In this document: in pieces, positions 33,367 through 34,832 of the stretch | How the letters are laid out: each line of letters starts with the position of its first letter | Numbering within the stretch: position 1 is the stretch's first letter | Source of the DNA: Nocardia carnea | Lineage (GTDB): Bacteria; Actinomycetota; Actinomycetes; Mycobacteriales; Mycobacteriaceae | Length of the DNA: 34,832 nt | Assembly: GCF_029869215.1 (NCBI RefSeq) | Contig: NZ_JARWPM010000418.1 | Coordinates: 1-34,832 of the forward strand | Direction of reading: 5' to 3' | Notes under the pieces: generated by a model | Databases searched by the model: none | The model's input: the letters and a program-made list of their open reading frames with translations, nothing else | Told to the model about the DNA's origin: nothing | Made by a program: the position numbers and the translations under genes

Positions 33367-34640
33367 ACGGGCCCGAATCCTTGCACGCGCCATGGTCGTT
33401 ACGCGATCTGGTCGACGACCTCACCGCCGGGCGCACCGATGCCGCGGCGGCGTGGGAGCGGTCCGCCGACCGCATCGCCGCCACCGAGAACACGCTCGCC
33501 GCCTGGGTCATCCGCGGTGCCCGCCCCGGATTCCCCGCCCCGAGTGGGCCGCTGGGCGGAATTCCGCTCGGGGTGAAGGACATCATCGATGTCGCCGGAT
33601 ATCCCACCCGGTGTGGTTCGGCACTGCGCGCGGACAGCGCACCGGTGGACCGGGACGCGGAGATCGTCGAACTGTGGCGGGCCGCGGGGGCACTTCCGGC
33701 CGGGAAAACAGTCACCACCGAATTCGCCTACTTCGCACCGGGTCCCACGCGTAACCCGGCGGCACCGGACCATACACCGGGCGGTTCGTCGAGTGGTTCG
33801 GCCGCGGCGGTCGCCGCCGGCCAGGTGCCGCTGGCACTCGGATCGCAGACCGCGGCCTCGGTGACCCGGCCCGCCTCCTACTGCGGGGTCGCGGCCCTGG
33901 TCCTGACTCGCGGCCTGCTGCCCACCACCGGCATCACCGGACTCGCGCACAGCCTGGACAGCCACGGCTACTACGCCGCGGAGGTCCGCGACCTGGCCTG
34001 CGCGTGGGCGGCCCTGCGTGGTGTACCGGACCCGGTGGCCGAGCCCGCGCGGCCCCCACGGGTCGCCTTCTGGAGCGCGGCACCGCTGGACGCCGTGCAG
34101 CCGGTGATGGCCGACGCCGTCGCGGCGTTGCGGGAACGGCTGCGCGCGGACGGCGCCACCGTCACCGATTTCGCCGCGGAGCAGGCCGTCGCCGAGACCA
34201 CCGCCGCGCATCGGGTGGTCATGGCCTACGAGGCGGCGCGTACCCGCACCACCGAACTCGCCCGCGCCGACGCGTTGAGTGCCCCGCTCGCCGAACTGCT
34301 GCGGACCGGCGCCGCCACCGATCCACGCGACTACGCGGAGGCGCGCGGAATCGTCGAGCGGACCCGGCAGACGGTGCTCGACCTGTTCACCGGCTACGAC
34401 GCGATCGTCGGCCCCGCCGCACCGGGCCCCGCCCCGGCCGGCCTGGCCGCCACCGGCGATCCGGTACTCAGCCGCGCCTGGCAGGCCCTCGGGTTGCCGG
34501 TGGTGACCGTGCCCGGCCTGCGCACACCGGACGGCTTACCGCTCGGCGTCCAGGTCATCGGACCCCCGCGCGCCGAGGCCGCGCTACTGCGGACGGCGGC
34601 GTGGGTCCAGGCCCGCACCGCACCCGTCCGAACACCATGA
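33363..34640 (+). CDS. iacH: amidase-signature hydrolase, IacH-like
   Basis: 425 residues of the amidase signature family, which hydrolyses amides with a Ser-cisSer-Lys triad. The Lys is in GVKDIID (near residue 72), the cis-Ser in HTPGGSSSGSAAA (near 140), and the nucleophile Ser in GSQTAASVTRPASYCG (near 165). The usual Gly-Gly before the nucleophile reads Ala-Ala here, with the Ser itself kept. iac clusters carry such an amidase (IacH), not essential for the main route and possibly acting on auxin-amino acid conjugates or an amide intermediate. The start is tightly coupled to the preceding gene. Confidence 0.85.
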   Translation: MNGPESLHAPWSLRDLVDDLTAGRTDAAAAWERSADRIAATENTLAAWVIRGARPGFPAPSGPLGGIPLGVKDIIDVAGYPTRCGSALRADSAPVDRDAEIVELWRAAGALPAGKTVTTEFAYFAPGPTRNPAAPDHTPGGSSSGSAAAVAAGQVPLALGSQTAASVTRPASYCGVAALVLTRGLLPTTGITGLAHSLDSHGYYAAEVRDLACAWAALRGVPDPVAEPARPPRVAFWSAAPLDAVQPVMADAVAALRERLRADGATVTDFAAEQAVAETTAAHRVVMAYEAARTRTTELARADALSAPLAELLRTGAATDPRDYAEARGIVERTRQTVLDLFTGYDAIVGPAAPGPAPAGLAATGDPVLSRAWQALGLPVVTVPGLRTPDGLPLGVQVIGPPRAEAALLRTAAWVQARTAPVRTP

Positions 34641-34688
34641 CCGGCGCCGCAATTGCCGTGGGCGGGGTGGAGGCCGGGGGGTACCGCC

Positions 34689-34832
34689 GTGATCCCCGGC
34701 GGTACCACGCTGGCCTCCCCGAGCGCCGCCGACCTCGCCGACCTGGCCGCCCCCATCCGGGCCACCGGTGTCCCCGCGCTCGTCGTGGATTACGCCCGGC
34801 CGGAACGGCACGCGCAGGCCCTCCCCGAACAA
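34689..34832 (+). CDS. partial alpha/beta-hydrolase-like frame running off the window
   Basis: From the GTG at 34689 to the window end the frame reads VIPGGTTLASPSAAD, then APIRATGVPALVVDYARPER. This resembles the hormone-sensitive-lipase-type region from the oxyanion HGGG loop to the VVDYRLAPEH strand. A normal member has roughly 60-80 residues before this point, yet the amidase stop lies only 48 bases upstream in the same frame. Either the protein has an unusual short N-terminus (a TTG at 34653 is also possible) or it is a 5'-truncated remnant. The end is outside the window. Confidence 0.45.
   Translation, partial: MIPGGTTLASPSAADLADLAAPIRATGVPALVVDYARPERHAQALPEQ

Overview
The window is uniformly GC-rich actinobacterial chromosome, most likely from Nocardia or a close mycolic-acid-bearing relative. 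The support is a latex-clearing protein (Lcp), a mycobacterial-type ATP-dependent ligase LigB, an Acg-type nitroreductase homologue, and frequent leaderless starts (a TANNNT -10 box 6-7 nt before the start codon). I see no tRNA, rRNA, CRISPR array, insertion sequence or phage gene.

Left part (1-9,800): a minus-strand lcp operon (rubber oxygenase plus a small secreted protein) faces a decayed region that looks like the wreck of a TetR-type regulator. Next come a secreted LIP-family lipase, ligB, a DUF4383 membrane protein and a DUF3500 lipoprotein. An acyl-CoA dehydrogenase and a TetR regulator follow, diverging from a 100-bp region that carries four AGTACT boxes in a nested inverted repeat. 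A small secreted Gly/Ser-rich protein ends this part.

Middle part (9,800-25,650): an Acg-type oxidoreductase diverges from a molybdenum hydroxylase operon (XdhC maturation factor, 2Fe-2S subunit, FAD/4Fe-4S subunit, Moco subunit). Then come a luciferase-like F420-type oxidoreductase, a MmyB-type regulator and a divergent SDR that has lost its catalytic Tyr. A two-domain Lrp/AsnC regulator diverges from a three-gene cassette (opine dehydrogenase-like enzyme, 3-hydroxyacyl-CoA dehydrogenase-like enzyme, MHS-type transporter). A strong bidirectional hairpin separates that cassette from a minus-strand DUF485/sodium:solute symporter pair.

Right part (25,750-34,832), the most notable: the gene content and order match the iac (indole-3-acetic acid degradation) clusters described in Proteobacteria. 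iacA-B-C-D-E-F-like genes run leftward (flavin monooxygenase, small protein, Rieske dioxygenase alpha and beta, SDR, ferredoxin reductase). A divergent PAS sensor kinase follows, then rightward iacG-, iacI- and iacH-like genes (flavin reductase, small protein, amidase). The kinase has no response regulator in the window. An 11-base motif shared by the iacA/kinase and iacG upstream regions suggests common control of both halves. The natural reading is conversion of indole-3-acetate or a related indole/aryl acid to catechol; catechol-cleavage genes are not in the window. The right edge holds an alpha/beta-hydrolase segment with no room for its N-terminus.
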